In this document: positions 34,053-42,054 of the stretch, in pieces
Numbering within the stretch: position 1 is the stretch's first letter
How the letters are laid out: the number at the start of each line of letters is the position of its first letter
Source: Phaeobacter inhibens DSM 16374
GTDB taxonomy: Bacteria > Pseudomonadota > Alphaproteobacteria > Rhodobacterales > Rhodobacteraceae
Reading direction: 5' to 3'
Length of the DNA stretch: 64,000 nt
Assembly: GCF_000473105.1 (NCBI RefSeq)
Contig: NZ_AXBB01000005.1
Location: 1 to 64,000, forward strand
Translations under genes and position numbers: made by a program
Notes under the pieces: model-generated
Database searches by the model: none
What the model was told of the DNA's origin: nothing
What the model saw: only the letters and a program-made list of their open reading frames with translations

Positions 34053-34340
34053 ATGACGACGGAAACGCAAAAACACATCTTGGACCTGCCCAATGCCTTC
34101 TCGGATCTGGATCCGCTGATTGCATTCTTGCGCGGGGCGCGCACTCAGGCAGTGGAGATTGATTGCAGCAATGTGGCGGTCATACCGTCACGCTGCCTGC
34201 AGCTTCTGCTGAGTGCAGAACAACAATGGCGGTCAGAGGGGCTGGGTTTCTCAGTCGCCAAGATCACTGAAGGGTGCCGGAAATCGCTCACTCTTTTGGG
34301 GCTCGAGCCCAACCGATTTGAAGACGAGGAAACAGCATGA
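34053..34340 (+). CDS. Small STAS-domain protein of the che operon
   Basis: 95 residues from ATG 34053; the longer frame (from 33936) adds residues with no domain resemblance. The pattern LIAFLRGARTQAVEIDCSNV, LQLLLSAEQQWRSEGLGFSV and ITEGCRKSLTLLGLEPNRF matches STAS folds such as anti-sigma-factor antagonists. The usual D-S-S-G phosphorylation loop reads I-P-S-R-C, so only one serine is retained and regulation by phosphorylation is uncertain. Its stop overlaps the cheY start by four bases, making it the first gene of the plus-strand che operon. Small STAS proteins are seen in several alphaproteobacterial che clusters; their role is not well defined. Confidence 0.7.
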   Translation: MTTETQKHILDLPNAFSDLDPLIAFLRGARTQAVEIDCSNVAVIPSRCLQLLLSAEQQWRSEGLGFSVAKITEGCRKSLTLLGLEPNRFEDEETA

Positions 34341-34711
34341 AGACGAAAGTTCTGGCAATCGACGATTCCCGCACCATCCGGAATCTCCTGGCCGCCGCTC
34401 TTGAAGAGGCCGGTTTTGAATACCATTGCGCCGTTGACGGCCGCGAGGGTGTGGACATGTATGCGGATGTGGCTCCGGATGTGGTGATCACCGACATCAA
34501 TATGCCGAATCTGGACGGCTTTGGTGTTATCGAAGAGCTGCGCGGTGATGGCATCAACTCGAAAGTGCCGATTTTGGTGCTGACCACCGAGAGTGCGCCC
34601 GAGTTGAAGGCCCGCGCCCGTGGTGCTGGCGCTACAGGATGGATCACCAAACCGTTTGACGACGCCTCTCTGATTTTCGCGCTGAAGCGCGTTACTGGAG
34701 CCGCGGCCTAA
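34337..34711 (+). CDS. cheY: CheY-type single-domain response regulator
   Basis: 124 residues, one receiver domain. Acidic pair in LAIDDSRTIRN (D9, D10), phosphoacceptor in VVITDINMPNLDG (D53), Thr in VLTTESAP and Lys in WITKPFD; all residues needed for phosphorylation are present. It is likely one of two CheY proteins receiving phosphoryl groups from the CheA encoded next, the other being at 38218. Two bases separate its stop from the cheA start. Confidence 0.93.
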   Translation: MKTKVLAIDDSRTIRNLLAAALEEAGFEYHCAVDGREGVDMYADVAPDVVITDINMPNLDGFGVIEELRGDGINSKVPILVLTTESAPELKARARGAGATGWITKPFDDASLIFALKRVTGAAA

Positions 34712-34712
34712 G

Positions 34713-36848
34713 ATGGCGGGGTCGATACAGGACACATTCTTTGAGGAGTGCGAAGAACTCCTCGAAGCAATGGATGAGGGTTTGACCGCTATCGAAGGAG
34801 GCGATCACGACCCTGAGGTGGTCAATGCTGTCTTCCGGGCGGTTCACTCGATCAAAGGGGGCGCAGGTGCTTTCGGCTTGGACGAGCTGGTCGCGTTTGC
34901 CCATAAATTTGAAACCGTCTTTGACGAGGTGCGTGCCAACCGGCTGCAACTTGACACCAAGCTTATTCAGCTGTTGCTGCGTTGTAGCGATCACCTGTCT
35001 GATCTTGTGGCGACCTCCCGCGATGGTGGCAGCGTTGATGAGGCACATAACGATGTGCTGGTCTCTGCTCTTGAGGAGTATATCGACGAGGAAGAAGAAG
35101 AGGTCGTATTCCAGCCGATGGGTTTGGGCGGTGCCTTTGAAATGGCGCCGATCGAAGTGGAACAGGAGCGGGTCTATACCATTCGTTTCCACCCATTGAA
35201 GGACATGTACGGCACCGGTAACGAACCTTACTTCCTGTTCCAGACACTGGCCGATCTTGGCACGCTTGAGGTGACACTGGACGAGAGTGAGCTACCCGGT
35301 TTTGATGCACTGGATACTGACGAAAGCTATCTGATCTGGGCGCTGACGCTCACCACGACAGAGCCGAAGTCGGCAATTGAGTCGGTTTTCGAGTTCGTGG
35401 AAGGACTGTGTGAGTTGTCCATCGACTCCGATATGGATGAAGAGGACGATGCCAATGCGCTGGCTGCGCTGGAGGCTGCATTTGGTGCCGCTCCAGAGGA
35501 AGGTGGTGATCAGGTGACTGCCCCTTTTGAACCGCCGGTCTCAGCTCCAGAGCCGGAGGCCGTGGAAGCCCCGGTGGCCGCCAAAGCGGCGGCGCCAAAA
35601 GCTGAGGCCGCGAAATCCGAGCAGCGTGGGCCAAACCCGACGCTGCGGGTCGATCTGGAACGGGTCGACCGGTTGATCAACGCCGTTGGCGAATTGATCA
35701 TCAACCATTCGATGCTGGCACAGCAGATTGCCAACCTCGATGTCGCAGACCTGCGGGATGTGGAAACTGAACTGGAGGGCTTTAAAAATCTGGCCCGTGA
35801 TATCCAGGAAGGTGTCATGTCCATCCGCGCACAACCCGTTAAACCGCTGTTTCAGCGGATGGCGCGGATCGTGCGGGAAGCCTCCTCAGCGACAGGCAAA
35901 ACTGCCAAGCTGATCACCGAGGGTGAGGGTACCGAAGTTGATAAGACCGTCATTGAACGACTGTCTGATCCGTTGACCCACATCCTGCGCAACGCAGTCG
36001 ATCATGGTATCGAAAAGCCCGAGGACCGCGAAGCGGCGGGCAAGACCAAGAGCGGTGAAATCCGGCTATCGGCGTCTCATCGCTCCGGCAGTGTCTGTAT
36101 CGAGATCAAGGATGATGGTGCCGGTGTTAATCGGCCGCGTGTGAAACAGATTGCCATCGACAAGGGCCTCATTCCCGAGAATGCGGACCTTAGCGATAGC
36201 GAGATCGACAACTTGTTGTTCCTGCCGGGTTTTTCCACGGCAAAGGAGATCTCAAATCTGTCCGGGCGCGGTGTCGGAATGGATGTGGTGAAGAACGCAG
36301 TCACAGCCTTGGGGGGGCGGATCAATATTGCCTCCACGCCGGGTAAGGGCTCAGTCTTCACCATTATCCTACCACTGACGCTTGCTGTGATGGACGGGAT
36401 GGTTGTGTCCGTAGCGGATCAGACCATGGTTGTCCCGATCACTTCGATTGTCGAGACGATGCGCGGCAGCGATGATATGGTCAACAACCTGGGCGCCGAT
36501 GGCACGCTACTGTCGATCAGGGGGAATTTTGTTCCTGTCTGCGACGTCGGCGGCGCGCTTGGACTGTCCAAGGCTGATCAGGATCAGCCACCTGGGGTCT
36601 ATCTTCTGGTCGAGACAGAAACCGGTCAGCGCAGTGCTTTGGCTGTGGATGACATCCATGACCAACGTCAGGTCGTCATCAAGAGCCTTGATGGCGTATG
36701 TGGAAACATTCCTGGCGTCGCGGCCGCAACCATTCTTGGTGACGGCAAGATTGCCATGATCCTTGACCCCGAAAGTATTCTTGCGGCTTCGCCTTCTGCA
36801 GCCGCTTTCGACACAGAGCGGAGAATAAGCAATGCAATCGCAAGCTGA
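34713..36848 (+). CDS. cheA: Chemotaxis histidine kinase CheA
   Basis: 711 residues. Hpt/P1 domain at 1-105 with phospho-site H45 in RAVHSIKGGAGAFG. A region at about 150-260 with RFHPLKDMYGTGNEPYFLFQ resembles a P2-like substrate-binding domain. A Pro/Ala-rich linker follows (about 265-305). P3 dimerisation LRVDLERVDRLINAVGELII, P4 kinase with HILRNAVDHGIEKPEDREA, DDGAGVN, GRGVGMDVVKNAV and GKGSVFTI, and a CheW-like P5 domain (about 560-700). It overlaps cheW by 17 bases. It phosphorylates the two CheY proteins of the operon (inference). Confidence 0.95.
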   Translation: MAGSIQDTFFEECEELLEAMDEGLTAIEGGDHDPEVVNAVFRAVHSIKGGAGAFGLDELVAFAHKFETVFDEVRANRLQLDTKLIQLLLRCSDHLSDLVATSRDGGSVDEAHNDVLVSALEEYIDEEEEEVVFQPMGLGGAFEMAPIEVEQERVYTIRFHPLKDMYGTGNEPYFLFQTLADLGTLEVTLDESELPGFDALDTDESYLIWALTLTTTEPKSAIESVFEFVEGLCELSIDSDMDEEDDANALAALEAAFGAAPEEGGDQVTAPFEPPVSAPEPEAVEAPVAAKAAAPKAEAAKSEQRGPNPTLRVDLERVDRLINAVGELIINHSMLAQQIANLDVADLRDVETELEGFKNLARDIQEGVMSIRAQPVKPLFQRMARIVREASSATGKTAKLITEGEGTEVDKTVIERLSDPLTHILRNAVDHGIEKPEDREAAGKTKSGEIRLSASHRSGSVCIEIKDDGAGVNRPRVKQIAIDKGLIPENADLSDSEIDNLLFLPGFSTAKEISNLSGRGVGMDVVKNAVTALGGRINIASTPGKGSVFTIILPLTLAVMDGMVVSVADQTMVVPITSIVETMRGSDDMVNNLGADGTLLSIRGNFVPVCDVGGALGLSKADQDQPPGVYLLVETETGQRSALAVDDIHDQRQVVIKSLDGVCGNIPGVAAATILGDGKIAMILDPESILAASPSAAAFDTERRISNAIAS

Positions 36849-37320
36849 AGCCAAATATGACGACTCGGAAATCAAACACGCCCAGCACAGCGAATTTGTC
36901 AGTTTCACCGTTGCTGGCCAGGCGTTCTGTTTGAAAATCACCCAGATCCGTGAAATCCGGCGCTGGTCTCCGGTAACGATCCTGCCTCATGCACCTGCGG
37001 ATGTGCTGGGGGTCATGAACCTGCGCGGCGCGGTGATCCCGATCTATGACCTGTCAGCACGTTTCGGACTGCAGCAGACAGAGGCGAGCGAGCGAAACGT
37101 CGTGATCGTCGTCTCTGTGCATGGCAAGCCCGTTGGCCTGCTGGCCGAGTCTGTCTCCGAGATCATTTCGATCAATCCTGATGACATTCAGGACACTCCA
37201 CCGGTCGATAGCCGCAACACGATGGATTACATCCAAGGGATTATCTCGCACGATGAAACGATGGTGCGGATCATCAATCTGGATGCTGTCATCACTGTAC
37301 CGGAACAGGTGATCTCGTGA
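36832..37320 (+). CDS. cheW: CheW coupling protein
   Basis: 162 residues. FVSFTVAGQAFCLKITQIRE, APADVLGVMNLRGAVIPIYD, VVIVVSVHGKPVGLLAESVS and GIISHDETMVRIINLDAVI are standard CheW blocks, including the N-L-R-G motif. It links receptors to CheA in the cytoplasmic array. The start lies inside the cheA 3' end and its stop overlaps the cheR start (GTGA), so the genes are coupled. Confidence 0.95.
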   Translation: MQSQAEAKYDDSEIKHAQHSEFVSFTVAGQAFCLKITQIREIRRWSPVTILPHAPADVLGVMNLRGAVIPIYDLSARFGLQQTEASERNVVIVVSVHGKPVGLLAESVSEIISINPDDIQDTPPVDSRNTMDYIQGIISHDETMVRIINLDAVITVPEQVIS

Positions 37321-38180
37321 CTATTGCTAATCCCATCGATACTCGTGCGGATGGTTTTACCCTGTCGGATCAGGATTTTGAAGCCATCGCCGATTTTGCG
37401 CACAAGCACTTTGGGCTGGCTATGTCGAGCAGCAAGAAGCCGCTGGTTTCTTCACGCTTGGCGCGGCGGTTGCGCAAGCTGAATTACACCGATTTCAAAT
37501 CCTATCTGAAGGAATTGAACGGTCCCAATGCGGATGCGGAACGCAGCGAACTGCTGTCTCTGCTGACCACAAACGTGACGCAGTTCTTTCGAGAACCGCA
37601 TCATTTCGACACGTTGCGCGATGATGTCCTGCCGCCGTTACTGGAGAAAGCGCGTCGCGGAGATCGGGTGCGCATCTGGTCTGCAGGATGTTCTAACGGG
37701 CAGGAGCCTTATACCATCGCGATGGTGTTGAAAGAGCTCTGTCCGGATGTTGAGAAGCTGGACGTGAAAATCCTTGGCACGGATATCGATCCGGTGGTTG
37801 TCCGCAAGGCATCCTCCGCCCGGTATTCCGCTGATGAACTGTCGCAAATCCCGCAGAAATATAGCGGGTATTACAAGATCGAAGGCCAGGATGGGGCAAT
37901 CCGCGACGACCTGCGCGCATTGCTGACATTTGGGGTACTCAATCTGATTGAACCTTTCCCGTTCAAGGGCAAGTTCGATGCGATTTTTTGCCGGAACGTC
38001 GCAATCTATTTCGACACTCCGACGCAACAGAAAGTTTGGCATGCGTTCCAACGCAGTCTGAACCCCGGCGGCTATCTGTTTATCGGCCATTCGGAACGCA
38101 TGTCGGGGCCTGCGGCATCGGCGCTGCAGACCGTCGGCATCACCACTTACCTGAACTCTCCTGCCGGTGGGAACACCTGA
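37317..38180 (+). CDS. cheR: CheR receptor methyltransferase
   Basis: SAM-dependent methyltransferase for receptor glutamates. 287 residues starting at GTG 37317. N-terminal helical domain about 15-80 (FGLAMSSSKKPLVSSRLARR), motif TTNVTQFFREPHHF, SAM site RIWSAGCSNGQEPYTIAMVL, then LGTDIDPVVVRKASSARYSA, FDAIFCRNVAIYFDTPTQQK and GGYLFIGHSE. All standard for CheR. Its likely tether on the receptor at 31263-33662 is the C-terminal IWQDF. Confidence 0.95.
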   Translation: MTIANPIDTRADGFTLSDQDFEAIADFAHKHFGLAMSSSKKPLVSSRLARRLRKLNYTDFKSYLKELNGPNADAERSELLSLLTTNVTQFFREPHHFDTLRDDVLPPLLEKARRGDRVRIWSAGCSNGQEPYTIAMVLKELCPDVEKLDVKILGTDIDPVVVRKASSARYSADELSQIPQKYSGYYKIEGQDGAIRDDLRALLTFGVLNLIEPFPFKGKFDAIFCRNVAIYFDTPTQQKVWHAFQRSLNPGGYLFIGHSERMSGPAASALQTVGITTYLNSPAGGNT

Positions 38181-38217
38181 GCAGTCCGGCACAATAAGAG
38201 AAAATGAGGAACTAAAA

Positions 38218-38604
38218 ATGAGCTTGAAAGACTCTCTGCGCGTGATGGTCGTTGATGATATGTCCACCAGTCGAGGCATCCTGACACAATGTCTGGATGA
38301 GCTTGGCGTCAGCAACTATATGGTTGAAAATAACGGGCAATCGGCATTTCAGAAGCTCGTCGCCAATCCGGTGCACCTGGTGCTGTCTGACTATAACATG
38401 CCAGGCATGGATGGGCTGGGCCTTCTGAAGGCCCTGCGTGAACATCGTGTGACGCAACGCGTGGGCTTCATCCTGGTAACAGGCAAGCCAACTCCCGAAA
38501 TCGTTGAGGTTGGCCGCCGTCTTGCAATGAACAACATCATTCGCAAACCTTTCACCGTTGCCACGATGAAGCAAGCTATTGAACAAGTGGTTGGCCGCCT
38601 ATGA
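38218..38604 (+). CDS. cheY: CheY-type single-domain response regulator, second copy
   Basis: 128 residues from ATG 38218 (GAGGA about eight bases upstream; the frame is open from 38167). Receiver motifs: VMVVDDMSTSRGI, HLVLSDYNMPGMDG (phosphoacceptor D in SDYNM), ILVTGKP with Thr, and IIRKPF with Lys. It differs strongly from the first CheY of the operon, so the two may be specialised, e.g. motor binding versus phosphate sink (known in rhizobia; inference here). The stop overlaps the next small gene by four bases. Confidence 0.92.
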   Translation: MSLKDSLRVMVVDDMSTSRGILTQCLDELGVSNYMVENNGQSAFQKLVANPVHLVLSDYNMPGMDGLGLLKALREHRVTQRVGFILVTGKPTPEIVEVGRRLAMNNIIRKPFTVATMKQAIEQVVGRL

Positions 38605-38945
38605 ACATGCAATCGACACCACCGCCGAAAGGCCACACGATCAGTGACCTTTGCGATGTGTCGCGCGCTGAGATGAAGCGGCTGCAGGAACAAGTGCAGG
38701 TGCTTGAGGATACTGTGTTGACGATCTTCGAACGCGGGACACCTCCCACACGAGAAGAACGACAGTCTCTGCAGGACTTTGATCTGGTTGTGCAGACCCT
38801 GGCTGCAATGGTGAAGTTCTATGACGAACTCAGAAAACTTGCGGCGGATACCGGCGGTATCAACTTGGAAGACAGCAGCGCGGTGGTAACATTACATAAG
38901 CTGCGTGACCGGCTACGCGACCCTGCAAGCGCAGCTCAGGAGTAA
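38601..38945 (+). CDS. Small helical che protein with DxxxQ motif (CheT/CheZ-like?)
   Basis: 114 residues, predicted helical by eye: EMKRLQEQVQVLEDTVLTIF, then a loop GTPPTREERQ, then SLQDFDLVVQTLAAMVKFYD. D61-L-V-V-Q65 is a D-x-x-x-Q element, and QDFDLVVQTL resembles the QDFQDLTGQ catalytic helix of CheZ, where Asp and Gln drive CheY dephosphorylation. It is last in the che operon and overlaps cheY2 (ATGA). From memory, Sinorhizobium CheT is a small last-in-operon protein with a DxxxQ phosphatase motif. A CheY phosphatase role is therefore a reasonable hypothesis, not shown. Rest of the protein unrecognised. Confidence 0.6.
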   Translation: MNMQSTPPPKGHTISDLCDVSRAEMKRLQEQVQVLEDTVLTIFERGTPPTREERQSLQDFDLVVQTLAAMVKFYDELRKLAADTGGINLEDSSAVVTLHKLRDRLRDPASAAQE

Positions 38946-38951
38946 GAAAAC

Positions 38952-38976
38952 CTGCACCGCCATCCCGGCGGTGCAG
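38952..38976. terminator. Hairpin after the che operon
   Basis: CTGCACCGCC, loop ATCCC, GGCGGTGCAG is a perfect 10-bp stem starting seven bases after the last che stop. It has little T tract on the plus strand. Probable operon end. Confidence 0.55.
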
Positions 38977-39063
38977 CCCTGTTCCGGATATTGGTTTTCT
39001 GCGCAGTTTGCCTGGCGCTAAGATGTGAATGCCAACCAAGTTTTCAATCGGCTGAAGTAACCG

Positions 39064-39261
39064 CAATTTGCGACCGAGGCCGAAGTAGAACCCGTCACCT
39101 GCTTCCTACCGGTCGAAGTTCTGGACGCTGAACGTGCTTCGGTCTCGCTGGATGCCGAGGCGCAGACTGAGGTGAAGCTTGTCAACGGCCATCGCCTGAA
39201 GGTGCACGGCGGGATTGAGCCCGATGCAGTCGCCGCATTGACCCTGAACCTTTCGGAGTGA
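39064..39261 (+). pseudogene. IS66 OrfA (TnpA) C-terminal remnant
   Basis: An open stretch reads QFATEAEVEPVTCFLPVEVL and later VKLVNGHRLKVHGGIEPDAV, ending at TGA 39259-39261, overlapping a GTG that begins the OrfB-like remnant. The F-L-P-V-x-(L/V) block and final V-x-G-x-I-x-P-x-x-(L/V)-A-x-L pattern match the C-terminal end of IS66 OrfA. No N-terminal HTH part is found upstream, so it is a fragment. Confidence 0.55.
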
Positions 39262-39541
39262 TCCCGATTCCGCCAAACACAAAGGTCTGGCTGGCGGTTG
39301 AGGTCGCGGACATGTGTAAGGGGTTTGGCGAGGAAAGTTCTGGCTGAAAATCCGTTCTGCGGGTACCTGCATGTTTTTCTCGAACGGCGCGGAGATCCGC
39401 TGAAGGGATAGCCATGGGGCTTGCTTGTTCTCTAAGCGGCTGGAACGGGGCCGGTTCATCTGACTCTCTGCGAAAGACGGCAAGATCAGCCTAGCGCCGG
39501 ATCAGCTGTCGATGTTGCCTGAAGGGGCCGATTGGTGGCTA
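39258..39541 (+). pseudogene. IS66 OrfB (TnpB) remnant, frameshifted
   Basis: GTG 39258 begins VIPIPPNTKVWLAVEVADMC KGF, which parallels IS66 OrfB (MIPVPSGVRVWLATGHTDMR KGF). Further parts appear in other frames: LAENPFCGYLHVFLERRGDP, RLERGRF-like SGWNGAGSS, and AKDGKISLAPDQLSMLPEGA DW, matching the OrfB end. At least two frameshifts and in-frame stops make it non-functional. No OrfC transposase follows. Confidence 0.6.
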
Positions 39542-39903
39542 TCGCAAAGAACCTAGAAACCGTTGATATTCAGGAATTGTCTCGCGTTTCCAGCGCGGTA
39601 GGAAACTCCTTCCGCAATAGCTGGGGTGTTTTCCAGCCCATGCTGGATGGGCACCGAACGTTGCTTTCCGATCCCTGCGAGCTGGGCGTTACGGCGCAGA
39701 CGCTGAAAAATGCCGCCAGCTTGCGGGGCATAGCCAGCACCGGTTCGGATCAAAGTCAGAACAACTAGATAAGCTTCAACTCCGTCTGGACCTATGTCCG
39801 TATGAACGCCACTGGATTGGAAAAGCTGCTGCCGTTACCGACGTGCTCTTCTGAAATGTCTTCTCTTTGAGGTTAGCCTGTTCTCCGGCTGAGGAGGCAG
39901 ACG
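39542..39903. other. Unassigned sequence between IS remnants
   Basis: About 360 bases between the IS66- and IS3-type fragments. A 78-codon frame runs through it from 39532 but starts inside the IS66 remnant and resembles nothing I know. The sequence just before 39904 (TTGAGGTTAGCC to GGAGGCAGACG) looks like the left leader of an IS3-type element. No functional gene supported. Confidence 0.35.
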
Positions 39904-40189
39904 ATGGAAAAAAGCCATTTCAGCGAAAAGCAGATCATAGGTTTTCTGGACGTGTCACGCTCTAGTGACGCTCCGGGTTCTCATTTATGCGGCCTGAGCC
40001 TCGAAGGCCGAGGGGCTTTTCCAGCCCAAGGCTGAGTGCCTGGACGAACATCTGTTCGCGCGCTTGCGCGATGGCCAAAACCTGACCCGCGCCCCGTGCG
40101 ACGACTACAATCACCAGCGCCCGCATTCGAGCTTCGACGGGTTCACCCCGCGGGAATATAACCACGGTCAGGAGAGGGCCAAACCCTGA
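39904..40189 (+). pseudogene. Internally deleted IS3-family transposase remnant
   Basis: ATG 39904 (GGAGG upstream) begins MEKSHFSEKQIIGFL, the start of IS3-type OrfA. After only 15 codons the sequence jumps to ECLDEHLFARLRDGQNLTRA (from 40034) and DDYNHQRPHSSFDGFTPREY NHGQERAKP, the C-terminal end of OrfB with its YNxxRPHSSLxGxTP block, stopping at TGA 40187-40189. Most of both ORFs is lost, presumably by an internal deletion. Non-functional remnant. Confidence 0.75.
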
Positions 40190-40275
40190 ACAGAGATCAC
40201 TTAAAAACGCGAACTCTGAGGGAAAACGTCATCGTCAGTTTTGGCCATCTATTAACTGGGTCGAGAAAACGCAGT

Positions 40276-40782
40276 CTACCAGACATAAACCTCCATCTCA
40301 TTGGCGGAGATGGAATAGCCGGTTTGACCAAGTTTGGTCGACTGCAATTGCGTTCGCATGGTCCCTGTTACCCAAACTGGATCCCAGAGCATATCGCCCG
40401 GCCACGGCGTCTGGGTGCTCACCATAACCAGTTGGTTTGCAGGCGGTGGCGGGGTGTGGATACAGGCACCGACGTAGGGAACCAACATGAAATCGGTCAC
40501 TCCGTCGGAGCTGATTTCAAAGGGAATAATGAAGCCAGGCATCTTGATGAACGCACCGTTTAGCGCTTCGTTCAGTTTTGTGGCATTGGCGTCATAAACT
40601 GGAGACCATGTGTCATTTTCCAGGTCCAAATCGCCCTCACCAGTAATTTCCGAGTAGGGAACCCCCGGGGGGATCAAATCCTCCCACATGATTTCGCGGG
40701 GCGTCGCACCAAAAGCCATATGCGGCGCGGCGACGGATCCAGCCAACCCCATCATGACTGTTCTGCGGTTCAACATATGCAT
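40276..40782 (-). CDS. DUF3299-like exported protein (zrg-operon type)
   Basis: 168 residues. The N-terminus MLNRRTVMMGLAGSVAAPHM AFGA has an Arg pair followed by a hydrophobic stretch, compatible with a Tat or Sec signal. The body contains WEDLIPPGVPYSE, GFIIPFEISSDGVTDFMLVP YVGACIHTPPPPANQLV and YSISANEMEVYVW, the pattern of DUF3299 proteins, with a conserved-looking C and H in GACIHTPPPP that could bind metal. ATG 40776 (GAGG nine bases upstream) is an equally good start. It is last in the operon of a second zinc-linked transporter. I recall such a protein within the Vibrio cholerae zrgABCDE zinc operon. Role unknown. Confidence 0.65.
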   Translation of the reverse strand: MHMLNRRTVMMGLAGSVAAPHMAFGATPREIMWEDLIPPGVPYSEITGEGDLDLENDTWSPVYDANATKLNEALNGAFIKMPGFIIPFEISSDGVTDFMLVPYVGACIHTPPPPANQLVMVSTQTPWPGDMLWDPVWVTGTMRTQLQSTKLGQTGYSISANEMEVYVW

Positions 40783-40803
40783 TCACCTCATTCAGTCAGA
40801 GCA

Positions 40804-42054
40804 TCACGTTTTTACGACCATACCATCAGCGACAGACATTCTGTAGGCTCGCATGGCGGGTATGAGGCTCACAATCACGCCAGCGCAGATCACAGCCAAA
40901 AGGACCCAGAACTCACGCAGCGTTGGTGTATCAATCGGTATCCATAAGCCGAAAGTGCTGTCCAGGATAGGTTGGGCCACGAACAAGCCGATATATAACA
41001 ACACCAGCCCAAGCAGCGCGCCAACGGTGGCCATCATCATTGCTTCCAGCACCAGCAAGCTGAGAATGGTCCGGGGCCGGGCGCCCATTGCACGGAAGAT
41101 TGCCATTTCGCGGCGCCGTTCGTTGAGGCTGGAGAAAATTGTCGCCATCATTCCAATCAAAGCGGTGACCACCACCATCGCGGACACTGTGAGTAAAGCG
41201 GTTTCCGCGATGCCGACAATGCTCCACAGTTCCTGCAGCGCAACGCCTGGCAAAATCGCCAGCAGGGGCTCTTCGCGATATTCATTGATGGCGCGTTGCA
41301 ACGCGAAGGTTTGCAATGGGCTTTCAACGCCGATGAGAGCTGCGGTTATCGCCTTGGGCGTCAGCTCCATCTCGCGGATGACGTCTACTGGCGTTGATTG
41401 GCCGGGAATTTGCGCGCCACTTTGCCAATCCACATGAATTGCCTCGATTGCCTTCATACTCACGATGACTGTGCGATCGACTGGCGTGCCGGTTTTCTCC
41501 AGTATGCCGGACACGCGGAAAGGTTGGTCCTTGTGCTTGGCAAAGGACGCAAGCCCGTGCGCTACAATAATAGGGTCCCCAACATGATAGCCCAACGTGC
41601 CAGCAACATCGGCACCAATCACGGTATCAAAGAGATCCTCCATCGGGGCGCCATCCGCCATCTTCAGGGGCCGGCCCTGGCGGTATTTATAGTGATCGAA
41701 GAATGCTGTGGTTGTTCCCATGACGCGAAACTGATGATGGCTGTCGCCCAGTGAAATCGGCACTATCCAGTCAACATCGGGTCGTTTTGCGATGTCTTGG
41801 TAGCTCTCCCAAGTGACGTTGTTGGTCGCATTGCCAATGCGAAAAACAGAGTAGAGCAGCAACTGTACAGACCCAGACCGGGCGCCGACAATTAGATCTG
41901 TGCCGGAAATCGTATCGGCAAAGCTCGCTTTGGCGCCGGTCCGTATTTTCTCAACACCAAGAAACAGAGCGACGGACAATGCTATGGCAAGGACCGTCAT
42001 GCCGACGGTCAACGCCCTTGCGAAGAGGGAAGCAATTGCGAGGCGCAGTATCAT
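40804..42054 (-). CDS. FtsX-type ABC transporter permease (ZrgB-like)
   Basis: 416 residues with MacB/FtsX topology: TM1 at about 12-35 (ALTVGMTVLAIALSVALFLG), a roughly 220-residue periplasmic domain (YKYRQGRPLKMADG, FDTVIGADVAGTLGYHVGD), then three C-terminal helices with SSLNERRREMAIFRAMGARP and ending RMSVADGMVVKT. These permeases usually handle exported lipids, peptides or periplasmic complexes rather than classical import. Its start overlaps the ATPase gene stop by four bases. It sits in a Fur-family-controlled operon with a His-rich periplasmic protein, which points to zinc. Confidence 0.85.
   Translation of the reverse strand: MILRLAIASLFARALTVGMTVLAIALSVALFLGVEKIRTGAKASFADTISGTDLIVGARSGSVQLLLYSVFRIGNATNNVTWESYQDIAKRPDVDWIVPISLGDSHHQFRVMGTTTAFFDHYKYRQGRPLKMADGAPMEDLFDTVIGADVAGTLGYHVGDPIIVAHGLASFAKHKDQPFRVSGILEKTGTPVDRTVIVSMKAIEAIHVDWQSGAQIPGQSTPVDVIREMELTPKAITAALIGVESPLQTFALQRAINEYREEPLLAILPGVALQELWSIVGIAETALLTVSAMVVVTALIGMMATIFSSLNERRREMAIFRAMGARPRTILSLLVLEAMMMATVGALLGLVLLYIGLFVAQPILDSTFGLWIPIDTPTLREFWVLLAVICAGVIVSLIPAMRAYRMSVADGMVVKT

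Noticed and set aside
39532-39768. 78-codon frame between the IS remnants
   Set aside because: It begins inside the IS66 OrfB fragment, resembles no family, and lacks a convincing start site.
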